From the NCBI GenBank assembly GCA_963746275.1, contig CAVVAX010000014.1, positions 62,001-126,000 on the forward strand: a DNA stretch of 64,000 nt. The letters are read 5' to 3'. This DNA is from JAEULH01 sp963746275. GTDB lineage: Bacteria; Pseudomonadota; Alphaproteobacteria; Rhodospirillales; Defluviicoccaceae. Position numbers and translations under genes: made by a program. The notes below the pieces were generated by a model, which saw only the letters and a list, made by a program, of their open reading frames with translations, did no database searches and was not told where the DNA came from. Of this stretch, positions 45,667 to 55,792 are shown piece by piece. Every line of letters starts with the position of its first letter. The stretch's first letter is position 1.

Positions 45667-47092
45667 ATGCGCCGGAACCGCCGCACCAAGATCGTGGCCA
45701 CGCTGGGCCCCAGTAGCGACACCGCCGAGGCCGTCGATCTGCTGGTGAGCCGCGGCGCCGACGTCTTCCGCCTCAACTTCAGCCACGGCAGCCACGACAC
45801 CCACGCCAACCTGCTCCAACTCATCCGCGCCGCGGAGGTGCGCCACGGCACGCCGCTCGGCGTCTTCGCCGACCTGCAGGGGCCGAAGCTGCGCCTTGGC
45901 ACATTCGCCGCGGGCCCCGTCAGCGTCGAGGCCGGCGCGTCCTTCCGCCTCGACCTCGACGCGGCGCCGGGAGATAGCCGGCGGGCGCCGCTGCCCCATC
46001 CGGAGATCTTCGCCGTCTGCAAGCCGGGCACGATGCTGCTGCTGGACGACGGCAAGGTCCGCCTCGAGGTGGTTTCCGCCGGCAGCGACTATGCCGACAC
46101 GCGCGTGCTGACCGGCGGCGTGCTGTCGGACCACAAGGGCGTCAATCTGCCCGACGTGATGCTGGCAATCTCGCCGCTGACGGCGAAGGACCGCGCCGAC
46201 CTGGAGTTCGCCCTCGGCCTCGGCATCACCACCGTCGCGCTGTCGTTCGTGCAGCGCTCGGAGGACCTGGACGAGGCGCGCGAGCTCATCCGCGGGCGGG
46301 CCAGCATCATCGCCAAGATCGAGAAGCCCTCGGCCATCGAGCATCTTTACGCCGTCGTCCAGCGGGCCGACGCGGTCATGGTGGCGCGCGGTGATCTGGG
46401 CGTCGAGATGCCGCCCGAGGACGTGCCCTCGCTGCAGAAGCGGATCATCCGCGCCTGCCGCTATGCGGGGCGGCCGGTGATCGTCGCGACCCAGATGCTG
46501 GAATCGATGATGATGGCGCCGGCGCCGACGCGCGCGGAAGCGTCCGATGTCGCCACCGCGGTCTACGAAGGCGTCGATGCGGTGATGCTCTCGGGCGAGT
46601 CCGCCGCCGGACGCTATCCGGTGGAGGCGGTCTCGATCATGGACCGCATCATCCGCCGGACGGAGCGAGACTGGCCGTACCAGCGCATCGTCGATGCCGA
46701 CCGCGCCGTCCCCGAGACGACCTCGGCAGACGCCATCACCCGCGCCGCCCGGCAGGTCGCCGAGACGATTTCGGCGCACGCCATCGTCACCTTCACCGCC
46801 AGCGGCTCGACATCGCTCAGGGCCTCGCGGGAGCGGCCGCCGGTGCCGATCCTGGCGCTGACGCCGAACGAGGCCGTCGGCCCGCAACCTGGCGCTTGCC
46901 TGGGGCGTCCACCCCATCAAGGTCGACCATTTCGCCGACTTCGACCGGATGCTGGAGCAGGCGATGCACGCCGCGGTCGACAAGGGTTTCGCCGGCCCCG
47001 GCGACCGCCTGGTCGTCACCGCCGGCCTGCCGCTGGAGACGCCGGGGACGACCAACGCGCTGCACATCGTCACGGTGCCGCGCGGCCAGTAA
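45667..47092 (+). CDS. pyk: pyruvate kinase (frameshift near C-terminus)
   Basis: Pyruvate kinase makes pyruvate and ATP from phosphoenolpyruvate. Visible are RRTKIVATLGPSS, FRLNFSHGSHDTH, ADLQGPKLRLG, the active-site SIIAKIEKPSAIEHL, MVARGDLGVEMP, VIVATQMLESMM and TRAEASDVATAVYEGVDAVM. Near 46880 (gaggccgtcggcccgc) one extra base shifts the frame; corrected, it continues ARNLALAWGVHPIKVDHF through GDRLVVTAGLPLETPGTTNA to a TAA at 47092. That gives about 475 residues, the normal length. The stop codon lies in the first of three tandem 14-base repeats. Confidence 0.93.
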
Positions 47093-47120
47093 CGCGCGGC
47101 CAGTAACGCGCGGCCAGTAA
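47079..47120 (+). repeat. three perfect tandem copies of cgcgcggccagtaa at the pyk stop
   Basis: Copies at 47079-47092, 47093-47106 and 47107-47120. Each contains TAA, and the first encodes the last residues and stop codon of pyk. Recent duplication by slippage or an assembly artefact are both possible. Confidence 0.85.
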
Positions 47121-47253
47121 GCGCGGCTGCGCGCAGCCGATCGCCCTCCGGCAAGGAGCCCCCCTGAACCCGGCGAATGTTGGGGCGGCGCGGCAGCCGC
47201 GCAGGCGACACTTCATCAGCAGCAGCCGCCGTCAGCGCAGCGATAGGTGAACC

Positions 47254-48196
47254 TTGGCCAAGGATCTCGAAGACGTCGCCAGCGAGCGGCGCCTGCCCGG
47301 TCCCGGGATGCACCATCGGCGCGGGCGGCCACCGGCGTCGCCTGCTCCGTCGGCGCCTATGCGCTGTGGGGTGTCTTCCCGATCTACTTCAAGGCCGTCG
47401 CGGCCGTGCCGGCGTTGGAGGTGCTGGCGCACCGCATCGTCTGGTCGGTGCTGCTGGTGGCCGGGCTGCTCACGCTGCAGCGCGGCTGGCGGCTTGTCGC
47501 CCGCGCCCTTGCCGACCGCCGGTTGTTGCTGACCTTGGCGGGCTCGGCCCTGGTGATCTCGCTGAACTGGGGCGTGTTCATCTGGGCTGTGGCCGACGGG
47601 CGGATCCTCGAGTGCAGCCTCGGCTACTACATCAACCCGCTCGTCAGCGTCGTGCTCGGGGTGGCCGTGCTGCGCGAGCGACTGCGGCGGCTGCAGTGGC
47701 TGGCGGTGGCGATCGCCGCCATCGGCGTCGCCATCGAGGTGATCAGCTTCGGCACGCTGCCGTGGGTGGCGCTGAGCCTGGCGGTGAGCTTCGCGCTCTA
47801 CGGGCTGATCCGCAAGACGGCGCCGGTCGACCCCGTCTCCGGGTTGTTCATCGAGACGTTGCTGCTCTCGCCGGCGGCGCTGATCTTTCTCGCCGTGCTT
47901 GCCGCGCAGGGCGAGGGCGCCTTCCTCACCCAGGGTCTGGCGGATTGACGCGCTCCTGCTGCTCGCCGGGCCGATAACGGCGCTACCCCTGCTGCTGTTC
48001 GTCGCCGGCGCCCAGAGGATCCGGCTGACCACGGTCGGGCTGCTGCAATACATCGCGCCCGACCGGACACCTCCTGCTGGCGGTGTTCGTCTACCGCGAG
48101 CCGTTCACGCCCGTTCACCTGGCCACGTTCGCGTTCATCTGGCTGGCGCTGGCGATCTACTCGCTGAGCATCCTGCACGGGCGCCGCACGCCGTAA
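47254..48196 (+). CDS. rarD: RarD/EamA family transporter (three frameshifts)
   Basis: An inner-membrane permease of the drug/metabolite transporter family, RarD branch, with ten hydrophobic helices. Family stretches are GAYALWGVFPIYFKAVAAVP, EVLAHRIVWSVLLV, LVISLNWGVFIWAVADGRIL, ECSLGYYINPLVSVVLGV and, after frame corrections, IDALLLLAGPITALPLLLFV and HLLLAVFVYREPFTPVHLAT. Shifts are required near 47310 (cccggga), 47940 (ctggcgga) and 48062 (gcgcccgacc). The start is the TTG at 47254 with AGGTGA just upstream. RarD proteins are annotated as chloramphenicol-sensitivity proteins, but the physiological substrate is unknown. Confidence 0.85.
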
Positions 48197-48199
48197 CGG

Positions 48200-48856
48200 C
48201 GCGGCTGCGCTTCGTCCGGCGGGCGGGGCCGGGGCGATGCCGCACAGCGGCCCCGCGTGAGGCCGCTCGCCAGCGGTGGCGCCCGCGGCCGTGGTCAGCC
48301 GCGCCGCGGTCCTGGCCGCCCGCGCCGCCTCCAGGCGGATGATCCTGTCGTCGCCGTCGCCGATGCGCGCCGGCAGCGACAGGCCCTGGCGCCGGCCGCG
48401 CGCCTGAGCGTCGACCGGGCCCTGCTGGCTGTTGGAGATCCGCTGGCTCCAGCGGTCCATCGCCTTGCGCAAAGCGGCGGCGACCTTCACCCGGTCGCCG
48501 ACCTCGCGCGGATCCAGCAGGCGGGCCTCGACCAGGGCGTGAAGATGGTCGTCGTTGAGCCAGACGGAGACCAGTTGCTCCGCCTTCTCCACAGGGAGAA
48601 CGCCGCCGCGAAGGGGCTGAGCCAGCGGCAGGGGGGCGCGACCCGCGCCGATGGTGCGCCGGTCGACGGCGAGTTTCGCCTGCTCGCTGCTCGTCAGCGC
48701 GACGTTGAGCCGACTGACCTGGCCGCGCAGGGCCGCAAGTTGCGTCCGCACCCGCGACATCAAGTCCTGGGCGAACGAGCCGGATGCTAACCGGGCACCC
48801 TCTCGCCCCGCGCGGAGCGGACCGGGATCCTCCGCCAAGACCGCCTCCTCGTCCAT
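48200..48856 (-). CDS. possible hypothetical protein, about 200 aa or more
   Basis: The minus-strand frame from the ATG at 48856 reads MDEEAVLAEDPGPLRAGREG, a helical stretch QDLMSRVRTQLAALRGQVSR, then VEKAEQLVSVWLNDDHLHAL and GDRVKVAAALRKAMDRWSQR before becoming Ala/Arg-rich. The helical part looks like genuine protein, and without it the 850 bases between rarD and the epimerase would be empty. The frame stays open to 47798, antisense to rarD, so the real 3' end is not placed and a frameshift is likely. No family recognised. The opposite strand is also open but looks less like protein. Confidence 0.4.
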
Positions 48857-49045
48857 CGGCACCGCGCGGCTTGATGCCGCGGCGTCGTTGCAAATCAGGA
48901 TATCCAATGGCCCCGGCAGCGGCGATAGGAATCTCGGCCTTGGCCCCGACCCGCTATGGCCAATTCTCGCCGCTCGCCGTAGAAGACGCGCTTCAAATTG
49001 TTGCCTTGGCTTATCGTCTCGGCTTCGCGGCAAAGGGGAAAGCAC

Positions 49046-50019
49046 GTGAGCACGCTGGTCACCGGGGTCGCCGGGTTCATCGGCTTCCATGTCGTCCGCG
49101 CGCTGGTCGCCCGCGGCGAACGAGCGTCATCGGCATCGACAACCTGCAGCGGAGCCACAACCCGGCGCTGACCGAAGGCCGCCGCGCCGCGCTCGATGGC
49201 CTGCCCGGCTACCGCTTCCAGCAGCTCGACGTCGACCGACCGCGGCGGCATGCGGACCCTGTTCGAAAGCCACCCGGACATCGACGCGATCGTCCATCTG
49301 GCGGGGCAGGCGGGCGTGCGCTACTCGGTCGAGAACCCGTACATCTATCTGCACAACAACATCGAAGGCTTCGTCGTTTTGCTGGAGACCTGCCGGACGC
49401 TGCCGAACCTCCGCCACATGGTCTACGCCTCGTCGTCGTCGGTCTACGGCGCCAACAACAAGCTGCCGTTCTCGGTGGAGGACAAGGCCGACAGCCCGGT
49501 CTCGCTCTACGGCGCGACCAAGAAGGCGATGGAGGTGATCGGCCACTCGTACGCGCGGATGTACGGGCTCAGGCTTTCGGGCCTGCGCTTCTTCACCGTC
49601 TATGGCCCCTGGGGCCGGCCAGACATGGCCGCCTACATGTTCACCGAGCGGATCATCGAAGGCCGGCCGATCCCGGTTTACAACCGCGGCGAGATGCGCC
49701 GCGACTTCACCTACATCGACGACATCGTCGACGGCATCCTCGGCTGCCTCGGACCGTCCGCCGGAGGCCGGCGCCCATCGGGTCTACAACCTCGGCAACA
49801 ACCGCAGCGAGCCGCTGGCGGATTTCATCGGCGCCATTGAGGCGGCGGCGGGACGCAAGGCGATCATCGAGTACAAGCCGATGCAGGCCGGCGATATGGT
49901 CGAGACCTACGCCGACATCGAGGCTTCGCGGCGAGACTTCGGCTTCGAGCCCCGCGGTCGACATCCGCGAGGGCATGGCCCGGTTCGTCGCCTGGTACCG
50001 CGACTACTACCGGTTGTGA
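49046..50019 (+). CDS. NAD-dependent nucleotide-sugar epimerase, UDP-glucuronate 4-epimerase-like (four frameshifts)
   Basis: An extended SDR epimerase of about 324 residues. The NAD loop is LVTGVAGFIGFHVVRAL, followed by VIGIDNLQRSHNPALTEGRR, DAIVHLAGQAGVRYSVENP, VYASSSSVYGANNKLPFSVE, the catalytic LYGATKKAMEVI (Tyr-x3-Lys), LRFFTVYGPWGRPDMA and RDFTYIDDIVDGI. The VENPYIYLHNNIEG and PDMAAYMFTERI stretches are typical of CapI/LpsL UDP-glucuronate epimerases, which supply galacturonate for polysaccharide. Four single-base shifts are needed, near 49125, 49232, 49762 and 49950 (gagccccgcgg). The start is GTG 49046. It overlaps the convergent acyl-CoA synthetase gene by 13 bases. Confidence 0.85.
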
Positions 50020-51881
50020 GGCGGAGCCGGGGCGCAGGGCGCGGCGTAGAGCGCGTCCAGCTTGGGCCCGTACTCTTCGAGGATGACGTGGCGGCGCAGC
50101 TTCAGCGTCGGCGTGAGCTGGGCGTTGTCGACCGAGAACGGCTGGGCGACGACGATGAAGCGGCGCACCCGCTCGATCACCGACAGGGTCTTGTTGACCT
50201 CGTCGATCACCGCGCCGACCGCGCGGTGGAAGCTTTCGTCGTCGGCGAGCTGCGCGAGGTCCGCCGACTTGCCCGCGGACGCCGCCCATGATTTCGCCCA
50301 GCCTGGGTCCGGCACGATCAGGCCGACGAGATGCGGCCTTCGGTCGCCGTAGACCATCGCCTGGGCGATCTCCGGACGCAGCGTCAACGCCGCCTCGACC
50401 CGTGCGGGCGAGAGGTTGTCGCCGCCGGAGTTGACGATGATGTCCTTCTTCCGGTCTGTGATCCGGATGTGGCCGTTCTCGTCGATACGGCCGATGTCGC
50501 CGGTGTGCAGCCAGCCGTCGCGGATGGCCTCGCGGGTCGCCTCCTCGTTCCGCCAGTAGCCTCCCATCACCATCTTGCCGCGGACCAGGATCTCACCGTC
50601 ATCGGCGATGCGCGCCTCGACGCCCGGCAGGGGCGGCCCGACGGTGCCGAGCTTGGACTGGCCAGGGCGATTGACGCTGATCAAAGGAGCGGCCTCGGTC
50701 TGGCCGTAGCCCTGGTACAGCGGCAGGCCGAGGGCGACGAAGAACGAACCGATCTCCTCGCTGAGCGGCGCGCCGCCCGAAACCAGGGCGCGGATGCGGC
50801 CGCCGAAGCGCTGGCACACCATCCTGCGCACGCTGCGCTCCAGCGCCCAGTCGACGAGCCGATCGCTGAAGCCCAGCGGGTGCTCGATCCTGCGGCTGCC
50901 GAGGTCGAGTGTCCGGTCGAACAGCCGCTGGCGGAGCGGGCTCTGCTTGCGCACGCCGTGGAGGATGCGCTGGCGCAGCAGCTCGTAGAAGCGCGGCACC
51001 GCGGCGATGATCGTGGGCCTGGCTTCGAGCATGTTGGCGGCGACCCGGTCGATCCCCTCGGCGTAGTAGATCTCGGCTCCGAGCGCTAGCGGGACGAACT
51101 GGCCGACGGTGTGCTCGAAGGCATGGGAGAGGGGGAGAAACGACAGGAAGGCGTCGTTGCCGGGGCCGACGTCGCGCACGACGTCGATCGCGCCGGCGCA
51201 GTTGTGCAGGATGGCCTCGTGGTGGAGCATCACCCCCTTCGGCATCCCACCGGTGCCGGAGGTGTAGATGATGCAAGCGATGTCCGCCGGCGAGATCTGG
51301 TCGGCGCTGCAGAGCACGTTGCTGTGGTCGCGCTCGCCGCGGCCGACGACGTCGTCCCAGGCGAGAAGGTCGACGCCGGCGGGAGGCTGCGGGCCACCAT
51401 CGCCCCGCGGCTTCTCCATCATCATCACGAAGAGCGCGGCGTCGGCGGACGGCCCTGCGCCGGCTCGCGGGCCGGCCGCGGCGAGCAGGGTGCGGGCCAG
51501 CCTCGCCGTCGAGACGATGGCGCCCTTGGCGCCGCTGTCTCCCAGCAGGTAGCGGTGGTCGGCCTCGGTGTTGGTGGTATAGGCGGGCACGGTGATGGCG
51601 CCCGCGGCCATGATCGCGAGATCGCTGATCAGCCACTCCGGGCGGTTTTCTGCCACCACCAGCACCCGGTCGCCCCGCTCGACGCCGAGCGCGCGCAGGC
51701 CACGGGCAAGGCCGCAGACGCGGGCGGCGACATCGCGCCAGCTCAGCGGCCGGTATCGGCCCTCCCGCTTGGCCCACAGCAGCGGCCGCTCGCCGAACCG
51801 ATCGGCCTGGTCGAAGAACATGGTGACCAGGTTCGGCCAGCCGGCGGCGGAGACCGGGCCTGAAGCGCCGTCGAGCCGCAA
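50007..51881 (-). CDS. long-chain fatty acid-CoA ligase-like AMP-binding enzyme
   Basis: A 624-residue adenylate-forming enzyme that activates a carboxylic acid to its CoA ester through an acyl-AMP. The core motifs are IIYTSGTGGMPKGVMLHHEA, FLPLSHAFEHTVGQF, LYQGYGQTEAAPLISVN, DGWLHTGDIGRIDENGHIRI and DRKKDIIVNSGGDNLSP. SLS-type long-chain ligases share FFDQADRFGERPLLWAK and the C-terminal VVAQPFSVDNAQLTPTLKLR. The chain-length preference is not readable. The start at 51881 gives MRLDGASGPVSAAGW. It is divergent from the M3 peptidase gene with a 75-base gap. Confidence 0.92.
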   Translation of the reverse strand: MRLDGASGPVSAAGWPNLVTMFFDQADRFGERPLLWAKREGRYRPLSWRDVAARVCGLARGLRALGVERGDRVLVVAENRPEWLISDLAIMAAGAITVPAYTTNTEADHRYLLGDSGAKGAIVSTARLARTLLAAAGPRAGAGPSADAALFVMMMEKPRGDGGPQPPAGVDLLAWDDVVGRGERDHSNVLCSADQISPADIACIIYTSGTGGMPKGVMLHHEAILHNCAGAIDVVRDVGPGNDAFLSFLPLSHAFEHTVGQFVPLALGAEIYYAEGIDRVAANMLEARPTIIAAVPRFYELLRQRILHGVRKQSPLRQRLFDRTLDLGSRRIEHPLGFSDRLVDWALERSVRRMVCQRFGGRIRALVSGGAPLSEEIGSFFVALGLPLYQGYGQTEAAPLISVNRPGQSKLGTVGPPLPGVEARIADDGEILVRGKMVMGGYWRNEEATREAIRDGWLHTGDIGRIDENGHIRITDRKKDIIVNSGGDNLSPARVEAALTLRPEIAQAMVYGDRRPHLVGLIVPDPGWAKSWAASAGKSADLAQLADDESFHRAVGAVIDEVNKTLSVIERVRRFIVVAQPFSVDNAQLTPTLKLRRHVILEEYGPKLDALYAAPCAPAPPHNR

Positions 51882-51956
51882 GGTGCATCCCCCTTTAGCC
51901 GTTGCCGGGTAGTTTCGGCACCCTTATATGCGCTGCGAGATGAAATGGGGAACGCA

Positions 51957-53761
51957 ATGAACGATGTCGCGGCCGCAGCAGCGGCCGACGCGGGGAAAGA
52001 GGCGCAGCCGCCGGTCTGGGATCTGTCCGATCTTTACAATGGGCCTGACGCCATCGAGCTTGACCGGGACCTGAAGCAAGCGCTGGACGAGGCCCGCGCC
52101 TTCCGCGCCGAGTTCGAGGGAAAGCTGGCGGCGATCCCCGGCCTGGGCCTCGGCGACGCCATCAGCCGTTACGAGGCGCTGTTCGAGCGGCTGAACAAAG
52201 CCATGAGCTTTGCCCAGCTCTATTTCGCCGCCGACATGGCGGATGCGGCCCGCGGCCGCTTCCTGCAGACGCTGCAGGAACGTTACAACGTTGTCTCCGC
52301 CGAGACATTGTTCTTCACCCTCGAGCTCAACAAGCTCTCCGACGAGGTGCTGGACGCCAAGCGGGGCGACCCGGTGGTGGCCCGCTATGCGACCTGGCTC
52401 GCCGACGTTCGCCAGTACAAGCCGCATCAACTCGCCGACGAGGTCGAGGCGATCCTGCACGACAAGAGCGTTACCGGCGCCCGGGCCTGGGGCCGGCTGT
52501 TCGACCAGACCATCGCCGAGCTGCGCTTCGACGTCGACGGCGAGAGCCTGACGCTCGCCGATACACTCAACCGCCTGGACAATCCGGACGCGGCGTCGCG
52601 GCGGGCGGCGGCGAAGGCATTGGGCCACGGGCTCGGCGCGCGCGCCAGTGTGTTCACGCTGATCGTCAATACGCTGGCGAAGGACAAGGAGGTCGACGAC
52701 AAGTGGCGGAAGTATCCGCACCCGGTCTCCTACCGCAATCTCACCAACAAGGTTGATGACGCCGTCGTCGATGCTTTGGTCGCCGCCATCCGCAACGCCT
52801 ACGATGAGCTGGCGCATCGCTACTACCGGTTGAAGGCCGGCTGGTTCGGCCGCGAGACGCTCGACTACTGGGACCGCAACGCGCCGCTCCCGGGCGATGA
52901 CAACCGCCGCTTCTCCTGGGACGAGGGACGCGACATCGTGCTCGACGCGTTCGGCGGCTTCGATGCCGCGCATGTCGGAGCTGGCGGGCCGGTTCTTCGC
53001 CAAGCCCTGGATCGACGCTGGCCCGCGCCCCGGCAAGGACCCTGGCGCGTTCTGTCATCCGGTGGTGCCGTCGGCGCATCCTTTTGTGCTGATGAACTAC
53101 TATGGCCGGTCGCGCGACGTCATGACGCTCGCCCACGAGCTGGGCCACGGCGTGCACCAGTTGCTCGCCGCCGAGCAAGGCATGCTCATGGCGGACACGC
53201 CGCTGACCCTGGCCGAGACCGCGTCGGTGTTCGGCGAGATGCTCGTGTTCCGCGCCCTGCTCGATCGCCAGAGCGACCCGGCCGGCGCGCCGCCGCCTGC
53301 TCGCTGGCAAGGTCGAGAGCATGCTCAACACCGTCGTCCGCCAGACCGCGTTCCACGAGTTCGAGCAGCGCGTCCATGGCGAGCGGCGGCTGGGCGAGCT
53401 GTCCAGCGAGCGGCTGGGCGAGATCTGGATGGACGTCCAGCGCGAGAGCCTCGGCCCGGCGATGCGCTTCGACGACGAGTACCAGCACTTCTGGGCCTAC
53501 ATCCCGCACTTCATCCACTCGCCGTTCTACGTCTACGCCTATGCCTTCGGCGATTGCCTGGTGAACTCGCTCTACCAGGTCTACCAGGAGGGCACTGGCG
53601 GCTTCGCCGACAAGTACATCGCCATGCTGCGTGCCGGCGGCACGCTTCGCCACGACGAGCTGCTCGCGCCCTTCGGTCTGGCGCCGCGCGACCCGGCGTT
53701 CTGGCGGCGCGGGCTCGACGTGATCGTCGGCTTCATCGACGAGCTGGAGGCGCTGGATTGA
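51957..53761 (+). CDS. pepF: M3 family oligoendopeptidase F (two frameshifts)
   Basis: A cytoplasmic zinc oligopeptidase of about 600 residues. It opens PPVWDLSDLYNGPDAIELDR, continues through the helical N-domain, and has the zinc motif RDVMTLAHELGHGVHQLLA with the downstream ligand in LAETASVFGEMLVFRALL. C-terminal FIHSPFYVYAYAFGDCLVNS and LAPFGLAPRDPAFW are typical of PepF. Frames change near 52975 (after GGFDAAH) and near 53292 (gccggcgcgccgccgcc), each by one base within conserved sequence. The ATG at 51957 has GGGGA upstream. Its stop overlaps the TTG of the ABC1 kinase gene. Confidence 0.9.
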
Positions 53762-55180
53762 GCACACCCGACGCACCGGCGCGGCCGGCGATGACGCTGA
53801 GCGACCCCGCCAGCGGCGATGACGCTTCGGGGCCGCCCATGGACGCCGGCGACTCGTTCGGTGGACGGCTGCGCCGCTATGCCACGCGTCGGCACGAGCG
53901 TCGGCGGCCTGGCCGCCCGCTTTGCCGGCAACCGGATGTTCGGGCTGTCCATGGACAAGCCGGAGCATGCCGCCGAGCTGACCGCGGCACTCGGCGGCCT
54001 CAAGGGGCCGCTGATGAAGGTGGCGCAGATCCTCTCGACCGTGCCGGATCTGCTGCCCGAGGAATACACGGCCCAGCTCGCCCAGTTGCAGACCAACGCC
54101 CCGCCGATGGGCTGGCCGTTCGTCAAGCGGCGGATGACCGCGGAGCTCGGCTCAGGCTGGCAGAGCCGGTATGCCTCCTTCGAGCATGAGGCTGCCGCGG
54201 CTGCGTCCCTGGGTCAGGTGCACCGGGCGGTCGGCCACGACGGCCGCCTGCTCGCCTGCAAGCTGCAGTACCCGGACATGGCCTCGGCGGTCGAGGCCGA
54301 CCTGCAGCAGCTCAGGATCATCTTCTCCATCTACCGCCGCTACGACAAGGCCATCGACCCGTCCAACATCCACGTCGAGCTGATGGCGCGGCTTAGGGAG
54401 GAGCTCGACTACCGCCGCGAGGCGCGCAACATGGCGCTCTACGGCGAGATGCTGAAGAATGAGCCGGGCGTGCATGTACCCGAGCCGTTGCCGGAGCTGT
54501 CCACCGACCGGCTCCTGACCATGACCTGGCTCGACGGCGAGCCGATCCTGCGCTACGTCGACCAGCACCTCGACGAGCGCAACGCCGTCGCCCGCAACAT
54601 GTTCCGCACCTGGTACGTGCCGTTCTACGAGTACGGCGTGCTCCACGGCGACCCGCACCTCGGCAACTACACGGTCCGCGACGACCGGTCGATCAACCTC
54701 TTGGACTTCGGCTGCATCCGCATCTTCCGGCCATCGTTCATCCGCGCCGTGATCGACCTGTACTGGGCGCTCCTGAACGACGACCAGGACCTCGCCGCCC
54801 ATGCCTACGAGGTCTGGGGCTTCAAGAACCTCAACCGCGACGTGATGACCATCCTCAACCAGTGGGCCAAGTTCCTCTACCGGCCGCTGATGGAGGACCG
54901 GGTTCAGCCGATCCAGGAGGAGGGCAACACCCTCTACGGCGCGCAGATCGCCGGCAAGGTGCAGCGGGAGCTGCGCGAGATCGGCGGGGTGATGCCGCCG
55001 CGCGAGTTCGTGCTGATGGATCGCGCCGCGATCGGGCTGGGCAGCGTGTTCACCCGGCTCGGCGCCGAGGTCAACTGGCACGCGATGTTCCACGATCTGA
55101 TCCAGAACTTCGACGTCGACGCCCTCGTCGAGCGTCAGCGCCGCGCGCTCGAGGCTGCTGGTCTGCCGCTGCCGGAGTGA
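53758..55180 (+). CDS. ABC1/UbiB-family atypical kinase (frameshift near N-terminus)
   Basis: An AarF/ABC1 protein kinase-like ATPase of about 470 residues. Family motifs are LKGPLMKVAQILSTVPDLLP, where the KxGQ-type motif reads KVAQ, AAAAASLGQVHRAVGHDGRL with CKLQYPD (the nucleotide-binding Lys), LREELDYRREARNM, LTMTWLDGEPIL, LHGDPHLGNY and LLDFGCIRIF. Relatives support ubiquinone synthesis or lipid homeostasis. The TTG at 53758 overlaps the pepF stop and starts an N-terminal segment ending RLRRYA. A one-base shift near 53885 then joins it to RVGTSVGGLAARFAGNRMFG. Confidence 0.87.
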
Positions 55181-55238
55181 CCGGCCGCGCGGGGCGGGTC
55201 GGCCGCCCAGACGAGACAGGGGAAAGGGGAACCTGGTC

Positions 55239-55565
55239 ATGATCATCACCACCACCGACGCCATCGAGGGGCGGCGGACCATCGACTACCTCGGCGTCGT
55301 CAGCGGCGAGGCGGTGATGGGCACCAACGTCTTTCGTGACTTTTTTGCCGGCATCCGCGACGTGGTCGGAGGACGCTCAGGCTCGTATGAGAAGGAGCTG
55401 CGCCGGGCGCGGACGATGGCGCTGGAGGAGATGGCGGAAAAGGCCGAGGAGCTGGGCGCGGATGCGGTTGTCGGCGTCGACCTCGATTACGAGCACCTCG
55501 GTATCGGCGACCGCTCGATGCTGATGGTCAGCGCCAACGGCACGGCGGTGAAGCTCTCAAGGTAG
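55239..55565 (+). CDS. YbjQ/DUF74 family protein
   Basis: A 108-residue protein of the YbjQ (UPF0145/DUF74) family, with MIITTTDAIEGRRTIDYLGV, GEAVMGTNVFRDFFAGIRDV, ARTMALEEMAEKAEELGADA and VVGVDLDYEHLG in the standard order. The family forms pentamers and is sometimes called heavy-metal binding, but its function is not settled. The ATG at 55239 has GGGGA eight bases upstream. It follows the ABC1 kinase gene by 58 bases and is probably cotranscribed with it. Confidence 0.9.
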   Translation: MIITTTDAIEGRRTIDYLGVVSGEAVMGTNVFRDFFAGIRDVVGGRSGSYEKELRRARTMALEEMAEKAEELGADAVVGVDLDYEHLGIGDRSMLMVSANGTAVKLSR

Positions 55566-55607
55566 CCAGAGGTCGTAGCCTCGATGGGCGCGGTTCCCGA
55601 CACTGTT

Positions 55608-55680
55608 CGTCTCCCCGGACTTGTCGGGGGTCCATCGAGTGGCGTAGACGGTCGTACACGAGCGCGGCCATGACGGCTGG
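55608..55680 (+). repeat. dispersed palindromic repeat, copy F (module 1 only, diverged)
   Basis: Reads cgtctccccggacttgtcgg, gggtccatcgagtggcgtag, and acgagcgcggccatgacggc, matching module 1 of copies C and E with several changes. It lies in the gap between the convergent ybjQ-like and mepA genes. Confidence 0.7.
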
Positions 55681-55792
55681 AAAGGGCATCGGGCCATCAA
55701 GTCTGACGTGAGCTGATTGCCCCTTGCGCTGGTCAAATGGCCGCGCTTGTTGCGGCGCATCCGCGAATACTTCGCCGTCGATGCCCGCCGCG

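Noticed and set aside
45658..47316. Minus-strand open frame (552 codons) opposite pyk
   Set aside because: Shadow of pyruvate kinase. The sense strand explains the sequence.
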